NCBI GenBank assembly: GCA_030626915.1
Contig: DAOUTC010000004.1
Coordinates: forward strand, 1 to 21,777
From: Dehalococcoidia bacterium
Lineage (GTDB): Bacteria; Chloroflexota; Dehalococcoidia; GIF9; AB-539-J10
Length of the DNA: 21,777 nucleotides
Direction: 5' to 3'
Shown here: positions 7,802 to 15,846 of the stretch, in pieces
Layout of the letters: the number at the start of each line of letters is the position of its first letter
How positions within the stretch are numbered: position 1 is the stretch's first letter
Notes under the pieces: model-generated
The model's database searches: none
What the model saw: only the letters and a program-made list of their open reading frames with translations
Told to the model about the DNA's origin: nothing
Position numbers and translations under genes: made by a program

Positions 7802-7930
7802 AGATTGCTTCGCGGAACCTGTCCTGAGTGAGATTCTTCAGTCGCTTCTCTCCCTCAGAATGACAAGAAGCGAAGGGCTCGCAATGGCGAAAGGCTGTCT
7901 TTGCGAGGAGCGCAAGCGACGAAGCAATCT
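7802..7930. repeat. Family-A palindromic repeat in the efp upstream region
   Basis: AGATTGCTTCG at 7802-7812 is a perfect inverted copy of CGAAGCAATCT at 7920-7930. Between them are TTGCGAGGAGCGCAAGCGAC and CTCGCAATGGCG, words shared with the elements at 1597-1705 and 9495-9578. It is transcribed between the M24 peptidase start side and efp and fills most of the 174-base gap. Confidence 0.85.
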
Positions 7931-7944
7931 CGTTACTTATTAAT

Positions 7945-9042
7945 TCACATGACATACTGTAACGCTTTTGCTGACCTGGTGAGCACTTTAGCTCTGCCTT
8001 TCTCTAAAGTCACCACATCCTCAATTCTAACACCACCTAACCCGGTGATGTAAATTCCGGGTTCTACGGTAAAAACCATGCCATCGAGCAGATATTCTGT
8101 TGATGTGGGAGAAAGTGTAGGGGACTCGTGTATTGCTATTCCGACGCCATGGCCCAGGCCGTGGCCGAAAGCATCGCCGTAGCCAGCTTCCGTTATAACA
8201 TTCCGAGCTAATCGGTCTGCCTGACTTGCAGTCATGCCTGTTTTGATTTTGTCTATAGCTGCGAGTTGTGCTTCCAAAACAACATTATAAATAGCTGATA
8301 GCTGACAGCTGACAGCTTTCAGAGCTTCACCCAGGCATAATGTGCGGCTAAAATCGCTACAGTAACCACCAATCCTGGCTCCCATATCAATTAGCACTAC
8401 TTCGCCAGAGTGTAGTATTCTTTCTGTAGGCCTGGCGTGAGGTAGAGCTGAATTGGGGCCTGAGGCTACTATGGGGTCGAAAGCTATCCCCTCGCTTCCA
8501 TTCTGGCGCAGGAACTTCTCAATTTCCCATGCTGCTTCCCTTTCTGTTACACCCGGGTGAATTATCGCTCTTGCCTGTTCAAAGGCAGCGTCAGTTAGCT
8601 CCACTGCTTTCGTGATAAGCTCTAGTTCTCGCGGTTCCTTTATACAGCGAAGGCACTCCACTAAGTTAGTAGTAGGAATAAGCTGTAAGTTAAGTTGTTT
8701 TGTCTTCATGCTTTCGCTGAGCTTATGATGAGCAGCGAATGAAAGGTGATTGGCTTCAAAGCCTAGTTCATGCCATTGCAAATCAGATGCCAACTGGGGA
8801 AGCCAGCTATCCAATTCCCCTCTAATCTGTGCGACCTCAAAATCCTGTGTCTCTTGTTTAGCTTGTTCTGTATAGCGAGAGTCGGTAGCTAGAATGGCAT
8901 GGCTACCCGAGATAAGCAGCCAACCCGAGGAGCCGGTAAATCCAGAAAGGTAACGGTAGTTCTCAGGCTGGGAAACTAAAAGGCCATCTAAGCCCCTTTC
9001 GGTAATCATAGGTCGCAACTTCCGCAGTCGATTTATACCCAC
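7945..9042 (-). CDS. Xaa-Pro aminopeptidase/dipeptidase (peptidase M24B)
   Basis: This is a cytosolic metallopeptidase that cuts peptide bonds before or after proline. Residues 1-130 form the creatinase N-terminal domain and 135-365 the pita-bread catalytic domain. The five metal ligands of M24 are present: Asp219 (LIDMG), Asp230 (YCSDFSR), His298 (GHGLGHGVG), Glu327 (TVEPGIY) and Glu341 (VRIEDVV), with the catalytic His305 in IHESP. Start is GTG at 9042, with AGGGGAAGAG just upstream, overlapping aroQ by ten bases. This resembles the frequent aroQ-pepP/pepQ-efp order, where efp follows. Residues 243-251 (AVSCQLSAI) are encoded by a short tandem repeat. It could act as either aminopeptidase P or prolidase. 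Confidence 0.92.
   Translation of the reverse strand: MGINRLRKLRPMITERGLDGLLVSQPENYRYLSGFTGSSGWLLISGSHAILATDSRYTEQAKQETQDFEVAQIRGELDSWLPQLASDLQWHELGFEANHLSFAAHHKLSESMKTKQLNLQLIPTTNLVECLRCIKEPRELELITKAVELTDAAFEQARAIIHPGVTEREAAWEIEKFLRQNGSEGIAFDPIVASGPNSALPHARPTERILHSGEVVLIDMGARIGGYCSDFSRTLCLGEALKAVSCQLSAIYNVVLEAQLAAIDKIKTGMTASQADRLARNVITEAGYGDAFGHGLGHGVGIAIHESPTLSPTSTEYLLDGMVFTVEPGIYITGLGGVRIEDVVTLEKGRAKVLTRSAKALQYVM
8293..8320. repeat. 7-bp tandem repeat inside the M24 peptidase gene
   Basis: AGCTGAT-AGCTGAC-AGCTGAC-AGCTTTC at 8293-8320 is a 7-base tandem array. On the minus strand it encodes the AVSCQLSAI segment after the CLGEA turn, where family members have a variable loop. Confidence 0.75.
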
Positions 9043-9479
9043 TCTTCCCCTTTTAGTTCGGCTACCAAAGTTCGTAGAGCAGCGATATATCCCCTCCAGC
9101 CCAGTCCGCTGACTTGCCCCCTGGCAATGGGAGCTATTACAGATTTAGCCCTCCATTCCTCACGACTATAAATATTGGATAAATGAACTTCGATTATTGG
9201 CAGCTTGGTATCTGCTAAAGCATCACGCAGGGAAAGGCCATAGTGAGTGAGAGCCCCGGGGTTAATAATTATGCTGTCGGTTGAATCTGCTTGCTGTTGA
9301 ATAAAATCTATAAGGGCGCCTTCGCTATTGGACTGGAAAGTCGCTACTTCCACATTTAATGCCTCACCTTGCTTCTTCATCAGGGAATCGATTTCAGCTA
9401 AAGTTTTATCTCCATATATTTCCCTGTTTCGCCTACCCAGCATGTTTAAGTTCGGACCATTAATAACCAGAATTTTCAT
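9033..9479 (-). CDS. aroQ: 3-dehydroquinate dehydratase, type II
   Basis: This enzyme converts 3-dehydroquinate to 3-dehydroshikimate, the third step of the shikimate pathway, as a cytosolic dodecamer. At 148 residues it has the family length. The signature INGPNLNMLGRR with catalytic Tyr22 (IYGD), Asn73 and His79 (NPGALTHYG), the histidine in EVHLSN (His99) and the RGYIAAL C-terminal helix are all present. I chose ATG at 9479 because AAGGAG stands seven bases upstream and family sequence starts at this Met. The open frame reaches 9560, but those 27 extra residues are translated palindromic repeat. The gene follows topA and overlaps the M24 peptidase by ten bases. Confidence 0.97.
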   Translation of the reverse strand: MKILVINGPNLNMLGRRNREIYGDKTLAEIDSLMKKQGEALNVEVATFQSNSEGALIDFIQQQADSTDSIIINPGALTHYGLSLRDALADTKLPIIEVHLSNIYSREEWRAKSVIAPIARGQVSGLGWRGYIAALRTLVAELKGEEWV

Positions 9480-9494
9480 AAAGTCACTCCTTCC

Positions 9495-9578
9495 GTCATT
9501 GCGAGCGAAGCGAAGCAATCCCATGGTTATTCCCTTTTGTTTTTGAGATTGCTTCGGCACTCTGTGCCTCGCAATGAC
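9495..9578. repeat. Family-A palindromic repeat spanning the topA 3' end
   Basis: GTCATTGCGAG at 9495-9505 pairs perfectly with CTCGCAATGAC at 9568-9578, and inside it CGAAGCAATC (9511-9520) pairs with GATTGCTTCG (9547-9556). The 84-base element could fold into one long hairpin. It lies across the topA stop codon and ends 16 bases before the aroQ start. Confidence 0.92.
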
Positions 9579-11704
9579 ATTCCTTCTGTGTTTTGTTTCT
9601 CTGCCTCCCGCTCAAATAGTTTTACTTTATACTCGCAGGCGATGCACTTTACCCAGCCCCTGCGATATACCACCAGGAGTTTGCCGCAGTCAGGGCAGGG
9701 CTGAGAGAGGGGTTTATAACTGGTGGCAAATTTACAGTTGGGGAAGTTGCTGCAGCCGTAAAATGTCTTTCTCTTTTTGTTGACTCTTTCCACTAATTCG
9801 CTGCTACACTGGGGGCAAGGAATTCCTGTCTTGACTAGATAGGGCATCGTCGTCTTACATTTGGGGTAGCCACTACAGGCCAGAAATTTCCCATACCGCC
9901 CTATCTTTACCACCATAGCTCGACCACAATTGGGACAGATTTCGTCACTTGCTTTAGTCATATCAATCTTGTCTACGTTGATTGAGGCTTTGTGTAGCAT
10001 GTCTTCGAAGGGAAAATAAAAGTCCCTCAGGAGAGATACCCACTCATGCCTGCCCTGAGCTATCTCATCCAGTTGTTCCTCCATCTGCGCTGTAAAACCA
10101 AGGTCAACAATTTGGGGAAAATGTTGGGTCAAAATGCTATTCACAATCACACCCAGTTCGTGGGGATGGAATTTGCCAGTTGCTTTATATACATAGTCTC
10201 TTTCCTGAATAATAGATAGGATGGGGGCATAAGTGCTGGGACGCCCGATGCCTTTCTGTTCCAGCGCTTTTATCAATGTGGCTTCGGTATAGCGAACTGG
10301 TGGCTGAGTGAAATGCTGCTCTGGGGAAGTTCCCCAATACTTTAATTTGCCGCCAATTTCCAGGGCAGGTAGGGAAACAAAACCTTCTTTTTCCTCTTCA
10401 TCCTTACTTTCGCTATAAACAGTCGTAAAACCGGGAAATTTGAGAATAGAGCTAGCTGCTTTGAGCAAATAGCCTTTTTCTGCTGCAAGATTTGCTTTTA
10501 TGTCTACATTGGTTGTGTCATATAAAGCTGATGACATTTGGCTTGCCACCATGCGTTTCCAAATAAGGTCATAAAGCTTTAGCTGGTCTGAGGTAAGAAA
10601 TGGCTTAATCTGAGCTGGTTGGCGGTAAATCTTTGTAGGGCGGATTGCCTCATGAGCCTCTTGTGTCCACTGTACTTTCTTAACGAAGTGGCGTGGCTTT
10701 GAGGGTAGAAAACTACTGCCATACTTCTCCTTGATAAAGTCTCTTACCTCAGTTATGGCAGACGCAGCCACATGGGTGGAGTCGGTACGCATATAGGTAA
10801 TAAGCCCCACTGAACCCTCCTCACCAAGAGGTAAGCCTTCGTAAAGCTGCTGTGCAATAGCCATAGTGCGTTTAGCGGTAAAGTGCAACTTTCTCCAGGC
10901 TTCCTGCTGCAGAGTGCTGGTGATGAAAGGTGGAGCTGGCTGACGAGCTATCTGTTTGTTTTGTATTGACTTAACTATATATTCAGCCTTTTCTAAATCG
11001 GCAGTAATCTCATCTGCTTTCTCTTTATCGCAGATATCTAGCTTGGTGCCATCGGCTAAAGCTGCAACTTTGGCTCTAAACCTCGCTTGCAGTTTCTCCA
11101 GTGGAGCTAGTTCGACTTCAATAGTCCAATACTCTTTAGGATTAAAATCCTGGATTTCTTGCTCACGGTCAGCAATCATTCTTACTGCCACTGATTGAAC
11201 CCTGCCTGCAGAGAGGCCTCTCTGCACCTTTCTCCATAGGAGCGGGCTTAGTTTATAGCCTACAAGCCTATCAAGGATACGCCTGGCTTGTTGAGCATTA
11301 ACTAAATTCATATCAATGGAGAGAGGATTCTTAAGCGCTCTTTCTACAGCCTCCCTGGTTATCTCATGGAAAACTATGCGATGAATGGTTGTCTTATCCT
11401 TATCTAATTTAGCTGCTTTAACCAGATGCCAGGAGATGGCCTCTCCCTCACGGTCAGGGTCGGTAGCTAAGTAAATAGAATTGGCTTTACCTGCTGCTTC
11501 TTTAATTTCATGGACCACTTTTCTCTTTCCCGGCGATATGACGTATTTGGGAGTGAAATTTTTATCTATATCCACCCCCAGGCTTTTACGAGGCAAATCA
11601 CGCACATGTCCTATTGATGCCTTGACGGTGTAGCCACGCCCCAGGATTTTATTTAGTGTCCTGGCCTTAGCCGGAGATTCAACAATGACCAATTCTTTTG
11701 CCAT
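9527..11704 (-). CDS. topA: DNA topoisomerase I (type IA)
   Basis: TopA relaxes negative supercoils by breaking one strand through a 5'-phosphotyrosine. The Toprim domain begins at VIVESPAKA (Glu9) and carries TDPDREG at 81-87. The active tyrosine is Tyr304 in LITYMRTDS. Three four-cysteine zinc-binding modules close the protein, starting at about 590, 630 and 670. The length of 725 is normal for the family. The final 17 residues from Met709 (MSLRGTECRS...) and the stop codon are supplied by the palindromic repeat at 9495-9578. Start ATG at 11704 lies three bases after the dprA stop, so the two are probably cotranscribed; aroQ follows downstream. Confidence 0.97.
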   Translation of the reverse strand: MAKELVIVESPAKARTLNKILGRGYTVKASIGHVRDLPRKSLGVDIDKNFTPKYVISPGKRKVVHEIKEAAGKANSIYLATDPDREGEAISWHLVKAAKLDKDKTTIHRIVFHEITREAVERALKNPLSIDMNLVNAQQARRILDRLVGYKLSPLLWRKVQRGLSAGRVQSVAVRMIADREQEIQDFNPKEYWTIEVELAPLEKLQARFRAKVAALADGTKLDICDKEKADEITADLEKAEYIVKSIQNKQIARQPAPPFITSTLQQEAWRKLHFTAKRTMAIAQQLYEGLPLGEEGSVGLITYMRTDSTHVAASAITEVRDFIKEKYGSSFLPSKPRHFVKKVQWTQEAHEAIRPTKIYRQPAQIKPFLTSDQLKLYDLIWKRMVASQMSSALYDTTNVDIKANLAAEKGYLLKAASSILKFPGFTTVYSESKDEEEKEGFVSLPALEIGGKLKYWGTSPEQHFTQPPVRYTEATLIKALEQKGIGRPSTYAPILSIIQERDYVYKATGKFHPHELGVIVNSILTQHFPQIVDLGFTAQMEEQLDEIAQGRHEWVSLLRDFYFPFEDMLHKASINVDKIDMTKASDEICPNCGRAMVVKIGRYGKFLACSGYPKCKTTMPYLVKTGIPCPQCSSELVERVNKKRKTFYGCSNFPNCKFATSYKPLSQPCPDCGKLLVVYRRGWVKCIACEYKVKLFEREAEKQNTEGMSLRGTECRSNLKNKRE

Positions 11705-11707
11705 GGC

Positions 11708-12820
11708 TTACTTTACCTTAATTTCGTGAGCCAGTACATAATTCATATTTCCTACTTGTTTAGCTGCTCCTTTCAACTCCAGTATGGCTAACGTACTGCC
11801 TACCTCTGAGGCAGTTAAACCGCTGCGATGGCAAATCTCATCTATATGGCTTGGCTCAGAGGTCAGTTGCTTTAATATCATAGATTCAGCTTCGTTGGCT
11901 GGAAGAAACTCCTTAATTTCCAGTTGTTGAGGAGCAACAATAGATAAATTTAACTCCTCGATAATGTCAGCGCAGTTACGAACTAGCTTGGCTCCTTCCT
12001 GTATGAGGCGGTTGGTCCCCTTACTAGCTGGAGAAAGGATACTGCCCGGGATGGCAAAAACCTCCCGATTCTGTCCTAGTGCTTGAAAAGCGGTAATCAA
12101 GGCTCCGCTTCTTTCCCCAGCTTCTGCCACTAATACTCCTAAGCTCAAACCACTCATAATCCGATTACGTAGCGGGAAATTCTCAGCTCTAGGCTTGACA
12201 CCTAAAGGATATTCACTTACTAAAGCTCCGTGTTCCATAATAGCTTGAGCTAATTTGGCGTTTTCAGCAGGGTAAACGATATCTAGTCCAGAAGCGAAGA
12301 CAGCTATAGTCTTGCCTCCAGCCTCTAAAGCAGCTCGATGAGCTATGGAATCAATTCCTCTGGCTAGCCCGCTAACAATTGTTATTTTGCTCCTGGCTAA
12401 ATCGGCCACGATCTCCTCAGTTACTTGCCGTCCGTAGATGGTAGGGCGGCGAGTACCCACCACGGCAAGACAGGGCTCATCCTGGGGTAGTAGAAGATTT
12501 CCCCTGAGGTAAAGCACTGGTGGGTAATCATAAATTTCCCTTAACATGGAGGGATAGCAAGGGTCTTCACAGATAAGCGCTTTCACCTTGTAGCGTTCCA
12601 ACTTTTCTAGCTCAGCGTCCAGGGAAATTTTAGGGCGTAGCAGAAGTAAAGTTTCTATGCTTCGTGAATCTAATCCTGCTTGCTTTAACTGACTTTCTGA
12701 GGCCTTCCAGGCGTCTTGCAAGTTGTCAAAGTGCTCTTTTAATTGGGAGAGCCTTACTCGGCCAATACCGGGTATTCGAGAGAAGCCTACCCAATATTTC
12801 AACTCATTGACTTGTGGCAT
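11708..12820 (-). CDS. dprA: DNA processing protein DprA/Smf
   Basis: DprA binds incoming single-stranded DNA and loads RecA during natural transformation. It is also common in bacteria not known to be competent. The N-terminal helical SAM-like part (GFSRIPGIGRVRLSQL) is followed by the Rossmann-like core with VVGTRRP near 121, VSGLARGIDSIAH near 150, and ENFPLRNRIMSGLS plus GERSGALITA. The last 70 residues match the DprA winged-helix domain. I chose ATG at 12820 (370 residues). A TTG at 12829 in the same frame is an alternative, and neither has a clear ribosome site. The gene lies between the patatin gene (31-base gap) and topA (3-base gap). Confidence 0.95.
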   Translation of the reverse strand: MPQVNELKYWVGFSRIPGIGRVRLSQLKEHFDNLQDAWKASESQLKQAGLDSRSIETLLLLRPKISLDAELEKLERYKVKALICEDPCYPSMLREIYDYPPVLYLRGNLLLPQDEPCLAVVGTRRPTIYGRQVTEEIVADLARSKITIVSGLARGIDSIAHRAALEAGGKTIAVFASGLDIVYPAENAKLAQAIMEHGALVSEYPLGVKPRAENFPLRNRIMSGLSLGVLVAEAGERSGALITAFQALGQNREVFAIPGSILSPASKGTNRLIQEGAKLVRNCADIIEELNLSIVAPQQLEIKEFLPANEAESMILKQLTSEPSHIDEICHRSGLTASEVGSTLAILELKGAAKQVGNMNYVLAHEIKVK

Positions 12821-12851
12821 AATGGTCAAGTAATCTTATCATAGCTGCTAG

Positions 12852-13838
12852 TTATTGAGATAGCCGAATCTTTTCTTGCAGCTTGGGTAATATAGCCTTG
12901 GTGGCTTTATATCCTTGCGATATAGCTTCCTCCCCCCTATAAAATCCAAATGTTCCAATGCGGCTGACATCTGGATTTATGACTATGTCTGCGGATTTTG
13001 TGGCTAATCTAATTTTTTCATATTGCATGGCATGAAATGACTGCACCAGGACGTCAAATATATTTGGGGTTTGGGGGTCTATCTTCCCTTTGCCGGTATA
13101 AATTTTAGTTTTAGCAATATGGGAAAGCTCGTCAAAAATCTTGAGTTTGTCTTTATTTCCCCGCAGCAAGCTATCAATTTTTCCCTTTACTGCTGCTAAT
13201 TGTTTATTCTCAAGATGAGGACTTGGCTTTATTTTAGCCTCTCTTTCAGCAAGTTTTTCGCCTTCTCCTTGTTGAGCAATAGCAACTGTGTTTACGGCAA
13301 TGGTTACTTCTGCTCCCATACTGCGAACAACATCCACAGGTATGGGATTGACTACCCCGCCATCAATCAAAAATCTGTCCCCCCACTTTACCGGTGTTAA
13401 TATCGCTGGCATTGAGATGCTCGCTCTCGCCGCCTCTATCACTGAGCCTTCACTGATGATAATTTCTTCCATACTTTGGACATCAGCAGCTACAACTGCA
13501 AGTGGTATTTCTAAATCTTTGAACTCTATATCCCCAATGAGGGAACTCAAAAAGGATTTAACCTTTTGTCCTTGAACAAATCCCTTCCATAACAATATCA
13601 AGTTCAGGTCAACTAATCGGGCCATTTTTTTCCAATCTATCCCTAATGCTAGCTCTTCTAAAGCAGTTGCCTTCCTTTCTTTAGCGTAGCAAGCGCCTAC
13701 TAGTGCTCCTGCACTTGTACCAGCTATCATATCAACAGGAATTGATTCCTCCTCCAGGGCTTTTAATACTCCGATATGAGCCAGGCCACGAGCAGCACCG
13801 CCACTTAAAGCTAAGCCAACTTTAGGAGTTTTGCGCAT
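12852..13838 (-). CDS. Patatin-like phospholipase (RssA/NTE-type)
   Basis: This is a probable acyl-ester hydrolase with a Ser-Asp dyad. The oxyanion-hole segment SGGAARGLAHIGVL is at 12-25, the nucleophile Ser42 is in GTSAG, and the dyad Asp159 is in IDGGVVNPIP. No signal peptide or membrane helix is seen, so it likely acts in the cytosol or on the inner face of the membrane. The region about 180-250 is charged and less conserved. I chose ATG at 13838 because GGAG lies six bases upstream. A GTG at 13850 would add four residues. It appears to be the first gene of the minus-strand run into dprA and topA. Substrate unknown. Confidence 0.9.
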   Translation of the reverse strand: MRKTPKVGLALSGGAARGLAHIGVLKALEEESIPVDMIAGTSAGALVGACYAKERKATALEELALGIDWKKMARLVDLNLILLWKGFVQGQKVKSFLSSLIGDIEFKDLEIPLAVVAADVQSMEEIIISEGSVIEAARASISMPAILTPVKWGDRFLIDGGVVNPIPVDVVRSMGAEVTIAVNTVAIAQQGEGEKLAEREAKIKPSPHLENKQLAAVKGKIDSLLRGNKDKLKIFDELSHIAKTKIYTGKGKIDPQTPNIFDVLVQSFHAMQYEKIRLATKSADIVINPDVSRIGTFGFYRGEEAISQGYKATKAILPKLQEKIRLSQ

Positions 13839-14176
13839 TGAAATCTCCACTAATCTTTAAGTGCATATTCTATAGCAGTTTGGCATATATCGCTGTAGTA
13901 TCAAAAAGAGGGAGTGTACAATTCTCTTGGCCCCTTAATCTTTCCTTTATAGTGTCATTTGTTATTCGGTAATACTCCGCTATTGACTCCTAACTTATGC
14001 CTCCGATAAGCCCGATTGTTTTTATAACTGTTCACCTTTGCTCTACAAGAACACAACCAGGAAGCATATATTCTATGTCAAAAATTCCTTAAATCGAATC
14101 TCATAGCCCTAGCAAGGATGTAACTTTCGAGCAAAGCCACGAGCGTACCGAGTGACATGATACAGGCCACGGAATT
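13839..14176. other. Intergenic region, no gene seen
   Basis: This 338-base stretch separates the patatin gene from the iron-sulfur protein gene; both run leftward. It holds stop codons in all frames. I see no tRNA, strong hairpin, repeat-family word or consensus promoter. A promoter for the patatin-dprA-topA run must lie here or in the gene upstream, but I cannot place it with confidence. Confidence 0.5.
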
Positions 14177-14941
14177 TTATTTTACAGGATCATTGAAAGA
14201 GCAAGGAACTACACAAATACATTTTCCACAAACAGTTGCTAATCCTAATTTCGAATGCGAACTGGCGTTTGATAAACAAATCTCGTAGCATTTATGTCTA
14301 TCAAATGAATCAACTTTCAATACTTCAAACACGCAGTTCTCAATACATTTCGTGCAAGTTTTATCATATTTGTATAAACAAAATTCTTTATTAGGTCTCT
14401 TGGTAGGTTCTATCTTAGCACTTGTGATTAGGCTTCCTAATCTTCCGCAGCAACCTTTTTCAGTAATTAGCATTTGATGCAATCCAAACTTACCTAAACC
14501 AGCGATAAGGGCAATATGCTTATGTGACCAATCGCTAATTAGGCTTCTCCCGTCGAAATTATGAGTTGGAGGAATAATGACCGATTTAAAATTCGATTTT
14601 TCTAATCTCCCTGTTAAACAATTATTTAGGTTAGTAATTAACTTATTAGTCTCAATATAAGCGATGCCCCATTCCCTTGAGGAATTTTTAGCACCAACGT
14701 TGCTTAAAACAATTTCCTTTTGGAAGGGAATAAAGTAGGAGATTATTGTCTTTGCGTCTTCCAGTAAATCTGTCGGCAACTTATGCGTTGCACCGACGGC
14801 CGTTTTCAATTTTAAAAATAGAGAATCCTTAACATCTGCAAAAGCAACAAGTGGCTCGTCCCAATCGGTTATTGTTTTATTTTCAATTTTGTACCCTTGT
14901 ACAAATTCCTTAATGAAATTCTGGATTTTTCCTCTCAACAC
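14177..14941 (-). CDS. 4Fe-4S protein related to epoxyqueuosine reductase (QueG-like), short
   Basis: This is a probable redox protein. The middle part HIALIAGLGKFGLHQMLI followed by CCGRLGSLIT resembles the QueG segment (GLGWIGKN...GSWFFLGE) that surrounds cobalamin. The C-terminal third is rich in cysteine: CTKCIENC, then Cys in RHKCYEIC, then CGKCICVVPC. This is close to the arrangement of two 4Fe-4S clusters in QueG and in reductive dehalogenases. At 254 residues it is shorter than QueG (about 380) and lacks the C-terminal HEAT-like part. The start is GTG at 14941, with GAGG eight bases upstream. Base composition is more AT-rich than in the neighbours. It could be a corrinoid-dependent reductase or a partner protein; the reaction is unknown. 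Confidence 0.68.
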   Translation of the reverse strand: MLRGKIQNFIKEFVQGYKIENKTITDWDEPLVAFADVKDSLFLKLKTAVGATHKLPTDLLEDAKTIISYFIPFQKEIVLSNVGAKNSSREWGIAYIETNKLITNLNNCLTGRLEKSNFKSVIIPPTHNFDGRSLISDWSHKHIALIAGLGKFGLHQMLITEKGCCGRLGSLITSAKIEPTKRPNKEFCLYKYDKTCTKCIENCVFEVLKVDSFDRHKCYEICLSNASSHSKLGLATVCGKCICVVPCSFNDPVK

Positions 14942-14992
14942 GCGATTATCCTCAAAAGACGTTTATAAAACCGGTGCTTGTTTTTTCCACGT

Positions 14993-15081
14993 TGGTGGGG
15001 GGGTGGGGATTCGAACCCATGGTCGTCAAAGGCGATACGCGTTCTCCAGGCGCGCCTGATAGGCCACTTTAGCATCTCTCC
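14993..15081 (-). pseudogene. Decayed tRNA-Ser (GGA) copy
   Basis: This 89-base stretch has the same length as the tRNA-Ser at 15740-15828 and shares a 26-base identical core through the D arm and anticodon loop, as well as TTCGAAT of the T loop. The acceptor stem has three A-C mismatches (GGAGAGA against CCCCCCC), the T stem has two mismatches, the anticodon stem one, the variable arm one, and the discriminator is A in place of the serine G. A terminal CCA is still present. It is therefore probably a non-functional duplicate. Confidence 0.75.
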
Positions 15082-15095
15082 TTATGCACTTCATT

Positions 15096-15458
15096 TCATT
15101 TTCTTCTAATTCGCATTTTCCGTGGTTCCATGATAATCAGGTTTCCTTTGAAGTCATCCGGGGATAAGTCGCTGAGTCTTTCTAAAAGATAACGGTTTAT
15201 CTCCGTAGTCGGCATTTCATTGGGGAAGTGCACAACGACAATCCCGAAATGCCTGCCCAATGGAAACCGCAAGATATTACCAAAACCTTTATCCCCTGTA
15301 AGAATTACTGCTTCTTCACTTTGTGCAAACTCATAAATCTTCTCATCCCCTGCTCCTCGAAGCCCACAGTCCCGGATGTCTTTTACATCATATCCATGCT
15401 GCTCAAGAGTTGCTCCTGTGGAGCGGGGCATATCTTCATCAATCACAAATTTTGGCAT
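15096..15458 (-). CDS. DUF5615-type PIN-like protein, putative toxin
   Basis: This 120-residue protein resembles the PIN-like nucleases (Mut7-C/DUF5615) that are coded next to DUF433 antitoxins. Acidic residues that could bind metal are in FVIDEDMP (Asp7, Glu8, Asp9) and LTGDKGFG (Asp56). The central GYDVKDIRDCGLRGAGDEKI segment is typical of the family. I chose ATG at 15458, one base after the DUF433 stop codon. The frame extends upstream to 15512, but that part overlaps the DUF433 gene and is not family-like. Toxin activity as an RNase is inferred from family and position. Confidence 0.82.
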   Translation of the reverse strand: MPKFVIDEDMPRSTGATLEQHGYDVKDIRDCGLRGAGDEKIYEFAQSEEAVILTGDKGFGNILRFPLGRHFGIVVVHFPNEMPTTEINRYLLERLSDLSPDDFKGNLIIMEPRKMRIRRK

Positions 15459-15459
15459 T

Positions 15460-15684
15460 TTATCCTGCTGCCTTGATCTCCTCGCTGGATAGAGTCTTAG
15501 CAGCATAGTCAAGGACAGCTAATATATCCTCGTGAGCGATTTCGTACTCAGCCATAACCTCTTCGTAGGTCATCCCTCCAGCAAGTTTGCCAATAATAAG
15601 GTCTACTGGAACGCGTGTCCCGCTAATCACAGGCTTACCAAAACGAATTTTCTCATCTACGCTAATCCTCGGGGCTATTTCCAT
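15460..15684 (-). CDS. DUF433 protein, putative antitoxin
   Basis: This 74-residue protein has the DUF433 pattern: PRISVDEKIRFGKPVISGTRVPVDLIIGKL split over two strands, followed by a helix-turn-helix type segment with GMTYEEVMAEYEIAHEDI. DUF433 proteins are usually coded directly upstream of a DUF5615 protein and are taken as DNA-binding antitoxins of the pair. The start ATG at 15684 has AAAGGAGG six bases upstream, an excellent ribosome site. It ends one base before the putative toxin start. The tRNA-Ser gene lies 55 bases upstream on the same strand. Confidence 0.87.
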   Translation of the reverse strand: MEIAPRISVDEKIRFGKPVISGTRVPVDLIIGKLAGGMTYEEVMAEYEIAHEDILAVLDYAAKTLSSEEIKAAG

Positions 15685-15709
15685 GGTATTCCTCCTTTGA
15701 CCATAATTC

Positions 15710-15736
15710 TTTATATCGCTTTCTTCTCTAATTCAA
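15710..15736 (-). promoter_or_regulatory. Possible promoter of the DUF433/DUF5615 pair
   Basis: On the minus strand TATAAA (15710-15715) is preceded by TTGAAT (15731-15736) with a 15-base spacer, between the tRNA-Ser 3' end and the DUF433 start. The spacer is shorter than ideal. Confidence 0.35.
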
Positions 15737-15739
15737 CTT

Positions 15740-15828
<89 letters not shown>

Positions 15829-15846
15829 AGCTAGACATTACATTGT

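Noticed and set aside
9480..9560. 27-residue N-terminal extension of AroQ
   Set aside because: It is translated palindromic repeat; the ATG at 9479 has a good ribosome site and matches the family start.
15459..15512. Upstream extension of the DUF5615-like gene
   Set aside because: It overlaps the DUF433 gene in another frame and does not look like family sequence; ATG 15458 sits one base after the antitoxin stop.
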